DNA of 64,000 bases. Source: Voacanga thouarsii (lineage: Eukaryota > Streptophyta > Magnoliopsida > Gentianales > Apocynaceae). This document shows positions 11,498 through 22,399 of the stretch, piece after piece. Below the pieces are notes generated by a model, which saw only the letters and a list, made by a program, of their open reading frames with translations, had not been told where the DNA came from and searched no databases. The stretch's first letter is position 1. Each line of letters starts with the position of its first letter. Position numbers and translations under genes: made by a program. Location of the stretch: assembly GCA_026120185.1 (NCBI GenBank), contig JANUWF010001783.1, forward strand, positions 9,114,001-9,178,000, given 5' to 3'.

Positions 11498-12829
11498 TCT
11501 TTCGTTAACATCACAATTTCATGATCCTCGAGCTTATGCTTATAAGTTAGGATGTCCTTCATGAACTTGGCATAGCTCGACAGTTGCTTCAATGTTTCTG
11601 CAAAAGGAATGTTAATATGCAATTTCTTAAAAACGTCAAGAAACTTAGAAAGTTGTTTATCCAGATTTTGCTTTTTGAGCCTTTGAGGAAATGGAATTGG
11701 GGAAACATAAGGTTTAGGAGGTGCATAAAATTTAGGATCTTCCTCTTTAGGATCATCCTCCTTAGATATATTCATTGATTCCCTTGCTTGACTGTCGTTT
11801 GATTCTTCTTTCTTTTCTCCATTTCTTGGAATTATTTTCCACTACGAAGAGTTACTGCATAGAGCTGCTCTCTAGGATTTTTCTCTGTGTCACTAGGCAG
11901 CATTCCTTGAGCTTTCTGCTTCATGGCACCGGCAACTTCACCCATTTGAATCTCCAAATTATGGATGGAAGCTTATTTGGTTTGAGTCACTTGATTGATC
12001 TTTGCCTCCAACTTTGATAAGTATTGCATGATAGCCTCCTCAAACTGTGGCTTCCTTTTTTGAGTAGGGGAAGATTGCTATGGAAGATGTGCTTGTGTCT
12101 ACTGGAATGGTACCTTATTTTTCTTGAATCCAAGAAGTATTCATTGCCTTTGAGCATTCTGATCCCTCCAAGAAAAGGTCGGGTGATTCCTCTATCTAGG
12201 ATTGTATGTGTTTGAAAATGGATTATTCTTCTGGGAGGGTCATAGCCTTTGAGATCCCATATAGTTTGCTTTTTCCAATATAGAAGGGTTGGCCCCTGTA
12301 CTCATACAGAAATTAGTAGTATGAGCATGTATTCCACGATGCAGACACCTCTCTATTGATGCTGCCTTCTTGAGTCATCAAAAGGCTAACTTGATTAGTT
12401 AGCTCTACCAGCTTAGATGCAATGTGCGATTGAGTGTTTATTTCATGAATTGCAGCTCTTCTCCCTCTTACTGCTTTTTGTTGAGAGTTTCTAGCTAATT
12501 CTTATGTATGCTTTGCAATTCTTGGGCATTCTTATCTCTTGGATATCCACATGTAGCAATATCTACTAAAGTCTAGCAAGTAAGAGTTAGTCCTTCATAA
12601 AAAAAAATTGAGTAATTAACAGAAAAGAGAAACCACGGTGAGGATACGGAGTTAATAGAAGTTTAAACTTATCCCATACTTCATGGAATACTTTTCCTTC
12701 TCGTTGAGTGAAATAACTAATTATGCTCCTATAATCAATCTCATCGTCAGTGTTTGTTATGTGAGTGAAGACATAAATGCCTATCTGTAAATATTCTCTA
12801 TGATATTTCTCCTCTTGCGAAATCATCAT
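11383..12829 (-). pseudogene. gypsy gag (element D), broken
   Basis: The C-terminal part (11383-11775) contains KKLHINIPFAETLKQLSSYAKFMKDIL, matching element E at 36950-37030. The N-terminal core (12587-12829) contains FTQREGKVFHEVWDKFKLLL, the conserved retrotransposon gag helix region. Between them (11780-12586) several frames hold decayed gag. Gag is the structural protein of the particle. Confidence 0.7.
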
Positions 12830-12849
12830 AAAATAGAAGTTATAACATA

Positions 12850-12854
12850 TTATA
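12850..12854. repeat. 5-bp target duplication TTATA, left copy (element B)
   Basis: TTATA stands immediately before the left LTR and again at 22351-22355 immediately after the right LTR. Confidence 0.85.
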
Positions 12855-14773
12855 TGTTTGAATGTATGCCCTCTTAGACTAGGTTTCTGATGTAATTTTA
12901 ACTTGTATTAATAAAAGTATTTTTCTCAGAATTTATTTGTAAAATCTTCTTTATATTTTTGCACATTTTTATTGAAAAATACCCATTGTGTTTAAGTAAA
13001 TGGTTCATGTGAATAGAGATCTTTCACAGTAAGGTATTGACTAAGAGATACTTAACACATAAATTGTTGTTCTTAACCGAATGATGAGATTAGGAATCTT
13101 ATCATGGCAAGGTTATTGTGTTATGAATTCTAAAAAGGGAATGGTTTACTTTTAGCCAATGAGTAGTCTACTCATTTCATAACACAAGCACATTTAGAAT
13201 ACGTAGAACATGACCTATAGTAGTGATTTTTAAAAGTACTATGTGATAGAAACCTAGACTACTACTGCTACAGTATGGACTTGTACTCTACAGCTTGAGT
13301 ATAAGTTGATAGTCTGACGAAGCTGAAAATGTATGCTTTGATATACTATAGTTGAGGTTCTTTAGAAGGACTAATATACTTGTATTGTTGGTATATGTGA
13401 CTAATTAGTCAATACAAACTACTACAAAATAATATCTACACTATATCGCCCTTTGTGGTTGTCCGAATGATCTAATTATCCAAGGTTCTAGGGAAAATGA
13501 CTTAGATATTGGCTTTAGGGTAACTCTCTTGAAAAGCTCAAATATTCCAAGAAGTCCTAGATCAGTGGACTAGAAGCCTAAAGATGGTAGATGTCATTTA
13601 GAGATGTGTTAGTACATTTTTTCCTCTCCAAATGAACGGTAATGTGTAGAAGGATATTTTAGTCATTTCACCTATGGGTCGAAGACATAGCTAACGCAAC
13701 ATTATCCTTAGAGTCAATGTTTCCTTATAGTGGTATTAGAAAATATTTAAAATACAAAATACAACTATTTATATAGCATGAGTATTTTGATCATTTTAGT
13801 GGTCAAGGCGATGTATCTTTTTTGTCCTCGAAATAACCCGTAAGTCCTAATTATTTTAGGTCGAGAAAATTGTCAAAATGGAAAAAGAATTTTATTTTAT
13901 TTAGGAAGTTTAATTTATTTTTAGACTGAAATAAAATAAAAAGAATGAGAAAAATTAAATTTATTATCTAGTTTAATTGGTTGATTAATTATTCAGGGCC
14001 TAATCCAAGATTGAATAATTAAAAAAATTAACCTGGACTTAAACTAGTTAATAAAAGATTTAATAATTATTTTAGTTCATTTAGGCTTATTAATTATTTA
14101 TTGGATTATTTTAATAGACTTAGAAAATACATAATTAATAGTTATTATTTTTGGGCTCATTGGGTCCAAGAAAAAATAATAAATTACTTTGGCCCAATAG
14201 CCTGGACTAAAGAATTTTTTATTATTCACGGTATAGAAGAGTTGGAGATTACTCAAACCTCTTTTGTTGATAACTTCTAGATGTTTGAAATATCAAAATA
14301 CTGGGGTTGGGTTATTTGGAATGTGAATAGAAGTCGTGCAGGAAAGAAAAAAAATCAGAACTCACGACACACAAGAGGGAAAAAAAAGAAGAACGGTCTT
14401 GTTCTCTTTGCTCTCTCCTTCTCGTTCATCCTTTTCTTTTGGTGTTCTTCTTGATATTGCTAATCAATAGCAAGGAATCAAGAAGTGTATTTCCTCACCT
14501 AGGTTGTTTCACCAATATAGATTAGGCGGAGAAATAGTCTGAAAAGCGAAAAGCTTTGCGTACATGCCAAGGAGAAGCCGACGGATCGCTGGTTTCTCAC
14601 TGAAATCGTCGTCGAAACAAGTAGTCGCTCCCGTGGTTGGCGCATTTTCTTCTCAGCTAAACAGACAAAGGACACGTAAAGGTATTATTTGAACCTTCCA
14701 TTGCGCTGCGTACTTGTTTTTCCTAGTTTTATTTTCTTCGCATGCATGGCATCCTCTATTTTCATTACCTGCA
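12855..14773 (+). repeat. 5' LTR of element B
   Basis: 1,919 bp, starting TGTTTGAATG and ending CCTGCA. The 3' LTR starts TGTTGGAATG and ends CCTACA. Near the downstream end it carries a short open frame (14564-14692) also present in the other LTR. The LTR would hold the promoter and polyadenylation signal; exact sites are not assigned. Confidence 0.9.
14564..14692 (+). CDS. small ORF in the 5' LTR of element B
   Basis: 42 codons beginning MPRRSRRIA and ending NRQRTRKGII. The 3' LTR carries the same frame from 22141 with no insertions or deletions over about 125 bases. It is Arg/Ser-rich at the N-terminus. The end of the shared part reads CGTAAAG/GTATTATT, which could be a splice donor. It may be a captured first exon, an upstream ORF in the element RNA, or chance. 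No function is assigned. Confidence 0.35.
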   Translation: MPRRSRRIAGFSLKSSSKQVVAPVVGAFSSQLNRQRTRKGII

Positions 14774-14775
14774 AG

Positions 14776-14787
14776 TGGTATCAAAGC
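14776..14787 (+). promoter_or_regulatory. primer binding site of element B
   Basis: TGGTATCAAAGC lies two bases after the 5' LTR, one base from the typical plant copia site TGGTATCAGAGC that pairs with initiator tRNA-Met. Confidence 0.85.
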
Positions 14788-15224
14788 GTGTGCTTTGAAT
14801 GGGTTAGATTGATAAATGATAGTTAATAAAATTGCCAAAACTAATGTGATGATTATGATGAGATCATTTGCTGTTTTGGTATGGGTAGATGCGTTGTGAA
14901 CCTCACCGTTGAGGTATAGGAGCCTCTGTAATTTTTCCATTACTACTTTAATTAGTTTTCGTGTAATCCCGATTTGAAAGGGTATAGGTGGATGTGGTGC
15001 TTGTTTTTTTTGTTGAAAAATGTAACAAGAATCTGCCTAGATGGATTGCAAATGAAGTTTGTAGAGTTCTGAAAAAAAACGCAGAAGAAACCAAGAAAAG
15101 AAAATGAATCGTAGGGAAGAAGATGAGCTGAGCCTAGCCGAGCCGACAACAGCGGCTCAGCCAAGCCGCAACTGTTAAGTGTCGAGCTAATCCTTGGATC
15201 AGGATGGTGACCGGTTCAAGGTCA

Positions 15225-15254
15225 CGGGCGGGCAGGGTCGCGGGCACCCGCCCG
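15225..15254 (+). other. GC-rich hairpin in the element B leader
   Basis: CGGGCGGG (15225-15232) pairs perfectly with CCCGCCCG (15247-15254) across a 14-base loop, in otherwise AT-rich DNA. The matching part of element A's leader lacks it. Confidence 0.6.
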
Positions 15255-15318
15255 GGGAGCATACCCATGGGTCTTTCCATGGGGGCCATGATCCAGTGTG
15301 GTGGGTGCACTAGATCAG

Positions 15319-15320
<2 letters not shown>

Positions 15321-15354
<34 letters not shown>
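15321..15354. repeat. (AT)17 microsatellite
   Basis: Uninterrupted AT dinucleotides inside the element B leader. Confidence 0.95.
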
Positions 15355-15358
<4 letters not shown>

Positions 15359-16524
15359 TACAATTTTTGGTCTCATACTAAGTAAAGTTATTTTTATTAC
15401 AATAGTTAATATTCTTTGAATTTGCATGAAAAATAATAGTAAATGATATTATGATTAAACAATATCATTAATTAATTTAATTAATGTATTTAATTATTTT
15501 ATTTGGACATTTAGGATTAAAAATAGAAAAGTATAAAAACGTTTACAGTTTTCTAGCATATTAATTTTTTTAAGTCCTATGTGCATGTTTTATCAAAGAC
15601 CAAAGTCTTTGAGAAATTTTATTTGACAAGAAAAATTATTTTTCTTTAATTAAATGGTTATTTTAACTTAAACAAAAATTAATCCTTAGTTATTTTCTTA
15701 AAGGTTTTTTATCCTTGACATAGAAAATATTATGGATTTAGAAATTTTTGAAAGTTAAAATGAAAAGCCATTTGAATTCATTTTAGTAAAGAAAAAATTA
15801 TTTTTGTCAAATAAAACCTTGAGATCAAAATCTCTAGGAATTCTTAAATGGAAAAGTTTTGAAATTATTAAGTTTTTTACTTAAATAAAATTAATCAATG
15901 AGGAAAGATTTCTCAAAGGATATAAATATTGACACATAAATTTTTAATAAATTTAGACATTTTATTTTAAGTTAAAGGAGAATTTAATTGAAAATTTTCA
16001 AATGATATTTTTTCCAAGAAAACCCTTATTTAAAAAACTAAATGGGAAAGGCGTTCCAATGGCCCCACGGCTTCCATCACAATCCTCATTAGAGATCGTG
16101 GGTCTCCTCATGTCATCCTAAGAGTGAACCCGTATAGGATAGAGATACCACAAGGATCTAGAACTAATGGAATGATGTAATTAATAACGCGGGACATGTA
16201 CTATGAATGGTCAGCTCACGTTGGAGGTTATAGTGCGAGGTATGTTCATAAAAAATGAGAAGAAACGGCCATCCCCTCGATAGAGTTATCTTCTAGATCA
16301 TTACCTAGAAGAGAAATTAATTTGTGATGGTTAACACACTTAGCTTAGAAAACTGTTAATCTTCCTAAGAAGCTATGTCAGTTTTTCTAAAAGCCAAATT
16401 AATCATGTTAAAGATAATAGTAATGGGGTTAGCTATTATCAAGTTTAATATGATAATAAAGTGCACAAAATTATTTTTGTTTTACAAATACTGAGATTTT
16501 TTTTTATTTTTTAAAATTTTAGAA

Positions 16525-17120
16525 ATGGTTGGTGGAGGTTCTTTCAGTCACTTGGTAGTTTTTTTCCGTGAGAATAAGCTAACGGGTCCAAACTATGTGG
16601 ATTGGAAAAGGAATCTGGACATAATACTCACAGTCGAAGAGTATAAATATGTCCTATACGAGACCTACCCAGTAATCGGGGAAAGTTCCACTGCTGAGAA
16701 GCGTGAGGCTAAAAATGCATGGAAGAAGGCTGACGAAATGGCCCGATACTATATGTTAGCCTCCATGTTAAATGTTCTACAATCCAAACACGAGCACATG
16801 GTTTCTGCATATGACATTAGCACATCTCTAGCCACAATGTTCGTAGATAAGAGCCGGTCCGCAAGGCATCTTAGAATGATCATAAACGTCAAGATGGCTG
16901 AGAGAGTATCAGTCAGAGAGCATATACTTAAAATGATTGCTGCTTTCAAGGAAGCAGAAGTCTTGGGGGCTATTATTGACCCCGAGAACTAAGTGGATAT
17001 GGTTCTCGAATCTTTACCAAGCTCATTCACTTAGTTCAAGTTGAATTACAACATGAACAAGTTAAACATGGGTTTAACTGAATTGATGAAGGAGTCCAGG
17101 TGGCAAAGAAGGTCATGAAG
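16525..17120 (+). pseudogene. copia gag of element B
   Basis: An ATG at 16525 opens a frame with RENKLTGPNYVDWKRNLD and EEYKYVL (the UBN2-type gag N-terminus), then KMAERVSVREHILKMIAAF. A TAA at 16990 interrupts the conserved stretch between IDPEN and VDMVLESLPSSF; reading through, NYNMNKLNMGLTELMKE follows. The start is supported by the homologous start in element A. Gag would form the virus-like particle. Confidence 0.82.
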
Positions 17121-17420
17121 CCACAGGCTAGAGCTATGGTGGCTTCTTCTTTGAGAACTAGGCCCAAACCCAAAAAGTTCAAGAAGAAGAAGTGTAATAC
17201 AGTGTATCAGCCCAAGTCCCAGCCCAAAGATAAACCTAAGGGTAAATACTTCATGTGTGGGAAGAAGGGACACTAGAAAAAGGAGTGTCCAAATTTTCAG
17301 GTCAAGAAAAATCCCACGGGTAATGTTCTCTATCTAGAGTCTATATCAATGGTTGGATCAATTTCTACTTAGATTGTTGATTCAGGAGCCACTGATCATA
17401 TATGTAACTCCTTACAAGGG
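17121..17420 (+). pseudogene. nucleocapsid knuckle and protease start of element B
   Basis: Near 17240-17290 the frame reads KYFMCGKKGH, stop, KKECPNF: a CCHC knuckle with the first Cys changed to Tyr and a stop where Trp is usual. At 17370-17405 VDSGATDHICNS is the copia aspartic protease active site with DSG intact. Frames differ between the two parts. Confidence 0.75.
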
Positions 17421-17499
17421 TTTAGGAAGGTTAAAAGACTTTAGAAGGGTGGACGTGGACTACGCGTAGAAAATGGAGCACAAGTTTGAGCCCTTGCTG

Positions 17500-18350
17500 T
17501 GGGAGAATTGGAATTTACTTTTGATTGTAATAGAATAGTTATTTTGAAGGATATTTTATTTGTTCCTGATTTTAGACATAATTTAGTTTCAGTTGCAAAA
17601 CTAATAAATTAAGGATATTTTGTGTCTTTCCATTCTGGTATTACTATCAGTAGAAATAGAGAAGTTATATGCACTAGGCACATGTATGGAAATCTATTCT
17701 TCATTAATCCTATTAACAATCAATTGAATAACGCTTAGTCAGAACCTCTAAATAGGAAGAGAAAGACCAATGTCATTAACTCATATCTTCGACATCTAAG
17801 GTTGGGTTACATTAACTTAATCAGGATTTAGAGATTAACCATGATGGGCTTTTAGGCTCATTGAGATTGAAAAGTTGGCATTAGTGTAAATCTTGTTTTA
17901 TGAGAAAAATGACCAAAATGTCATTTACCCAAAAGGTGGATAGAACCAAAGAAGTATTAAGTCTTATTCACACTGATGTGTGTGGTTCTTTATCTACGCC
18001 AGCAAGAGAGGGGTTTGAGTATTTCATCACTTTCACAGATGATTATACAAGGTATGGTTATGTTTATCTGATGAAATGCAAGTTTGACTCTTTTGACAAG
18101 TTCAAAGAGTTTAAGACTGAAGTGGAGCATCGAACAGGTAAGCTAATCAAGACTTTACGATTGAATCTTAGTGGAGAATACCTCCTTAGTGAATTTAAGG
18201 ACTACATGGTACATCATGGGATAGTATCCCAACTCTCCGCGTCAGGAACACTCTAGCAGAATGGAGTAGCTGAGAGAAGAAATAGGACATTGATAGAAAT
18301 GATTCGAAGTATGATGTCCCATGCTACTTTTTCAGTATCTTTTTAGGGAT
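17500..18350 (+). pseudogene. copia GAG-pre-integrase and integrase core of element B
   Basis: HLRLGYINL near 17790 is the pre-integrase motif. The integrase core follows: SLIHTDVCGSLSTPA (first Asp), FTDDYTRYGYVYLM (second Asp), FKDYMVHHGI, then NGVAERRNRTLIEM after a stop at 18254-18256 (catalytic Glu in NGVAER). The D, D, E residues are visible, but stops and shifts break the frame. The enzyme would insert element cDNA. Confidence 0.85.
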
Positions 18351-18419
18351 ATGCCCTAGAAACAGTGGTATATATTCTGAACTTGATGCTTTCCAAGTCA
18401 GTATCTAGGACTCCCTATG

Positions 18420-18901
18420 AGATGTGGATTAAGCGTAAGTCAAGTCTAAATCATCTCAAGATATAGGGTTGTCTAGTTTATGTATTGATCAAGGGAGACA
18501 AGTTAGAACCAAGATCAGAATTATACTATTTTATAGAGTATCCAAAATGTACAAATGGTGGTTACTTTTATCATCCCAATGAGCAGAAAGTACTCGTGAG
18601 TACTAATGCTAGATACTTGAATGATGAACAAAGTACATTCACTAAAGATTCAATAAGGTTGGAACTCGAAGAGAAGTTATTTTCTGAATCAACTTCTCTT
18701 AACTCAATTATAAAACAAGAAGAGGCACACCCTCAGGAACCTAAACAAATAGAGCCTCATTGTAGTGGTATGATATCTAAAGTTTCAGAAAGATGGATTG
18801 GAGAGGCTTTTGACCTAGTCTCCGACCATCAGGAACAAGATCCCACTAGATACGAGAAGGTTGTTGCTGATACCGATGCAGACTTATGGATGAAGCAATG
18901 A
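18420..18901 (+). pseudogene. integrase C-terminal / connecting region of element B
   Basis: The frame contains SELYYFIEYPKCTNGGYFYHP and EPHCSGMISKVSERWIGEAF, matching 1148-1561 of element A on the other strand. It overlaps the next frame by a few bases. Confidence 0.75.
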
Positions 18902-19545
18902 AAGCCAAGATTGAGTCTATGTACTTCAATCAGGGTTGGAATCTTATAGCTTCATCTGACAGGATAAAACTCATTAGGTGTAAGTGGGTTTACAAGAGGA
19001 AGAGGGGAGAGGATAGGAAGGTGAAAACCTTCAAAGCTAGACTTGTGGTGAAAGGGTATACTAAAAAAGAAGGGATCAATTATGAGGAAACCTTTTCCCT
19101 AGTAACCATGCTTAAGTCCATCCGTATCCTCCTTGCCATCGCATATCATTATGACTAGGAGATATGGCAAATGGATATCAAGATGGCATTTTTAAATGGT
19201 CATCTTAGTGAAGACATCTATATGTCCCAACCAGAATGCTCTATTACTACAGGCCAAGAACATATGATTTGTAGGCTTAAGAAATCCATTTATGAATTTA
19301 AGCAGGTATCCAAAGTGTGGAATATTTGTTTCGATGAAACTGTAAAGTCTTACACTTTCATTCAAAATGAGTATGAACCATGTGTGTATAGGAAATTAGA
19401 AGGCATAAATGTAATTTTTCTTGTCTTGTATATGGATGACATTCTACTCATTAAAAATGATGTAAGGATACTATCATCTACTAAGGTTTGGCAATCTAGT
19501 CAATTTAGTATGAAGGACTTGAGTAAAGCCAGTTACATTCTTTGA
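18886..19545 (+). pseudogene. copia reverse transcriptase of element B
   Basis: Two abutting open pieces (18886-19158 and 19171-19545), separated by a single stop at 19156-19158, give CKWVYKRKRG, FKARLVVKGYTKKEGINY, MDIKMAFLNGHLSEDIYMSQPE, FVLYMDD-type sequence (here VLYMDDILLIKND) and FSMKDL. The catalytic DD pair is intact, unlike element A. Apart from this stop the domain is nearly whole, so this is the best preserved part of the element. Confidence 0.87.
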
Positions 19546-19689
19546 ATAAAGTTTCTTAGAAATAGGAAGTAGAGAATATTAGGTTTATCCCAAACTACAT
19601 ACATTAACAAGAAACTGGTCAAGTTCAACATGGACTCATGCAAGGGGGTATTGATCTCTTGCAGACATGGGCTGTCTTTTTCTTCAAAT

Positions 19690-20275
19690 GACTGTCCAAA
19701 GTCTTAAGAAGAAAATGATATAATGAGTAGAATTTCCTATGCTTCAGCTGTGGGAAGTCTCATGTATGCCATGGCGTGTACTGGGTTAGATATCTGTTTT
19801 GTTGTAGACTTAATTAGCAGATATCAGTCAAACCCCGAGGAGGTTCATTGGCAGACTATAAAGCATATTCTCAAGTATTTTAAAGGTACAAGAGATTATA
19901 TGCTGATTTACAAAGCTGATGACTTGGTTCCTATAGGATACACGGACTCAGACTTCCAGGCGGATAAAGATGAGAGAAAATCCAGTAGTGAATATGTCTT
20001 TACCTTGTCTATAGAAGCCATTTCATAGAGGAGTATCAAGTAATCTTGCATTGTTGACTCAACCATGGAAGCTAAATGTGTGGCAGCTTTGGAGGCATCC
20101 AAAGAAGTAGTTTGGCTCTGAAAGTTCCTTTGGAACTTGGAGTCGTGCCACAAATGGACAAATCGGCTGTGATGTATTGCAATAATACTGGTGTAGTCTC
20201 ACAATCCAAAGAATCTAGGAACCACAAAAAAGGACAGCACATAGAGAGGAAGTACCACCTAATTTAGAATTTCAT
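19690..20275 (+). pseudogene. copia RNase H of element B
   Basis: The frame contains PYASAVGSLMYAM-type sequence (ISYASAVGSLMYAMACT), VHWQTIKHILKYFKGTRDYML and GYTDSDFQADKDERKS. After a stop near 20026 it continues with STMEAKCVAALEASKEVVWL. RNase H removes the RNA strand during reverse transcription. Broken by stops. Confidence 0.83.
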
Positions 20276-20420
20276 CCAGAAACGGGAAGTCGTGATGGAA
20301 CAAATTGCCTTGGAGAATAATCTAGCAGATCCTTTCACCAAGCCTTTAGGTGGAGAGAGTCTTTAAAATACACTTAGACGCCATAGGCTTGGGTACCTAT
20401 AGACTTACTTAGTCTTAGAG

Positions 20421-20434
20421 TGCAAGTGGGAGAT
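20421..20434 (+). promoter_or_regulatory. polypurine tract of element B
   Basis: GTGCAAGTGGGAGAT directly before the 3' LTR resembles the AAGTGGGAGATTGTTGG junction common to plant copia elements. Confidence 0.7.
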
Positions 20435-22350
20435 TGTTGGAATGTATGCCCTCTTAGACAAGGTTTCTGATGTAATTTTGACTTGTATTAATAAAAGTAT
20501 TTTTCTCAAAATTTATTTGTAAAATCTTCTTTATATTTATGCATATTTTTATTGAAAGACTCATTGTGTTTAAACAAACGGTTTATGTGAATGGAGGTTT
20601 TTCACAGTAAGATATAGACCATGAGATACTTAACACATAAACTGTTGTTCTTAACCAGATGATAAGATTGGGAATCTCATCATGCAAGGTTATTGTGTTA
20701 TGAATTCTAAAAGGGGAATGGCTTACCTTTAGCCAATGAGTAGTCTACTCATTTTATATCACAAGAGTATTTCGAATACGTAGAACAAGACCTGTATTAG
20801 TGGTTTCTAAAAGTACTATGTGATAAAAATCTAGACTACTACTGCTACAGCGTAGACTTGTACTCTACAGCTTGAATATAAGTTGGTGGTCTGACGAAGT
20901 TGGAAATGTATACTTTGATATACTATAGTTGAGGTTCTTTAGAAGGACCAATATATTTGTATGTTGGGTATATGTGACTAGTTAGTCAATACAGACTTAT
21001 ACAAGATAATGTCTACACTATATCGCCTATTGTGGCTGTCCAAATGATCTAATTATTCAGGACCCTGTGGAACATAACTTGAATAATAGTTTTAGGGTAG
21101 CTCCCTTGGAAAGTGAAAATATTCCAAGAAATCATGGATCATTGGACTAGAAGCTTAAGGATGGTATATGTCATTTAGAGATGTGTTAGTACACTTTTTC
21201 CTCTCTAAATGAATGACAATATGTAGAGGGGTATTTTAGTCATTTCTATGTGAGTCGAAAACATAGCTAACGCAACATTGTCCTTGAGGTCAATGTTTCA
21301 TTATGGTGATATTAGAAAATATTTAAAATGTAATAGATAGTAAGGATATTTTGATCATTTTAGTAGCCAGATATGTCTTTTTAATTCTCGGAATAGTCCA
21401 TAAGTCCAAATTATTTTAGGTCGAGGAAATGGTTAAAATGGAAAATTAATTTTATTTTATTCAGGAAGTCTAATTTGTTTTTGAATTGGAATAAAATAAA
21501 AAGAATGAGAGAAATTAAATTTATTATCTAGTTTGATTGGTTAATTAATTATTCAGGGCCTAAGCCTAGATTGAATAATTAGGCCTGAATAATTAGAAAA
21601 ATTAACTTGGGCTTAAACTAATTAATAAAAGGCTTAATAATTATTTTAGTTTATTTGGACTCATTAATTATTTATTGGGTTATTTTAATAGGCCCAAAAA
21701 ATAAATAATTAATGATTATTATTTTTGGACTTATTGAGTCCAAGAAAAAATAATAAATTATTTTGGCCTAATAGCCTAGACTAAAGAATTTTTTATTATT
21801 CACGATACAGAAGTGTTGGGGATTACACAAACCTCCTCTGTTGATAACCTCCAGATATTTGAAATATCAAAACACCGGGGTTGGGTTATCTGGGATGTGA
21901 ATAGGAGTCATGCAGGAGAAAAAAAAAAAAATCAAAACTCACGACACATAAGAGGGAAAAAAAAGAAGAACAGTCTTGTTCTCTCTGCTCTTTCCTTCTC
22001 GTTCATCCTTTTATTTTGATATTCTTCTTGATATTGCTAATCAATAGTAAAGAATCAAGAAGTGTATTTCCTCGCCTTGGTTGTTTCACCAACATAGATT
22101 AGGCAGAGGAATATTCTGAGAAGCGAAAAGCTTTGCGTACATGCCAAGGAGAAGTCGACGGATCGCTGATTTCTCGCCGGAATCGTTGTCGAAACAAGTA
22201 GCCACTCCTGTAATTGGCGCATTTTCTTCTCAGCCAAATAGACAAAAGACACGTAAAGGTATTATTTTAACCTTCCGTTGCGTCGTATCCTTGTTTTTCC
22301 TGGTTTTATTTTCTTCGCGTGCCTAGCATCCTTTGTTTTCATTGCCTACA
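20435..22350 (+). repeat. 3' LTR of element B
   Basis: 1,916 bp, starting TGTTGGAATG and ending CCTACA, followed by TTATA. It aligns end to end with 12855-14773, including the small ORF that starts at 22141. Confidence 0.92.
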
Positions 22351-22399
22351 TTATATATAAGAACACTAATTACAAATATATTTTAAATGATGAATTAAA

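Larger units (their letters stand above)
10244..12850 (-). mobile_element. Ty3/gypsy element D (Athila-like), gag to RT remnant
   Basis: Minus-strand fragments appear in the order gag, protease, reverse transcriptase from right to left. The coding part stops dead at 10243 where copia element A begins; the rest should lie beyond A, off the left edge. The right end fades near 12830, just before the B insertion. No LTR of D is visible. Gag and protease resemble those of element E, so both belong to the same broad Athila-like group. Confidence 0.75.
14788..16524 (+). other. long untranslated leader of element B
   Basis: 1.74 kb without a convincing gene. It contains a GC-rich block (about 15170-15310) with a strong hairpin (15225-15254), an (AT)17 run (15321-15354) and, from 15420 on, sequence shared with the leader of element A. 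Such a long leader may hold packaging or translation signals, which is inference. Confidence 0.7.
12855..22350 (+). mobile_element. Ty1/copia retrotransposon B, full length, decayed
   Basis: 9,496 bp with paired LTRs (12855-14773 and 20435-22350), a tRNA-Met primer site, a 1.75-kb leader, gag, protease, integrase, reverse transcriptase and RNase H in copia order, a purine tract and a perfect TTATA target duplication. The LTRs differ at many sites over their first 250 bases by eye, so the insertion is not recent. The polyprotein has many in-frame stops, so it cannot act alone. It landed where a gypsy gag remnant meets a CACTA gene remnant. Confidence 0.93.

Noticed and set aside
15134..15427. 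Open frames across the GC block and (AT)17 run on both strands
   Set aside because: Composition artefact: they read the hairpin and IYIYIY repeats.
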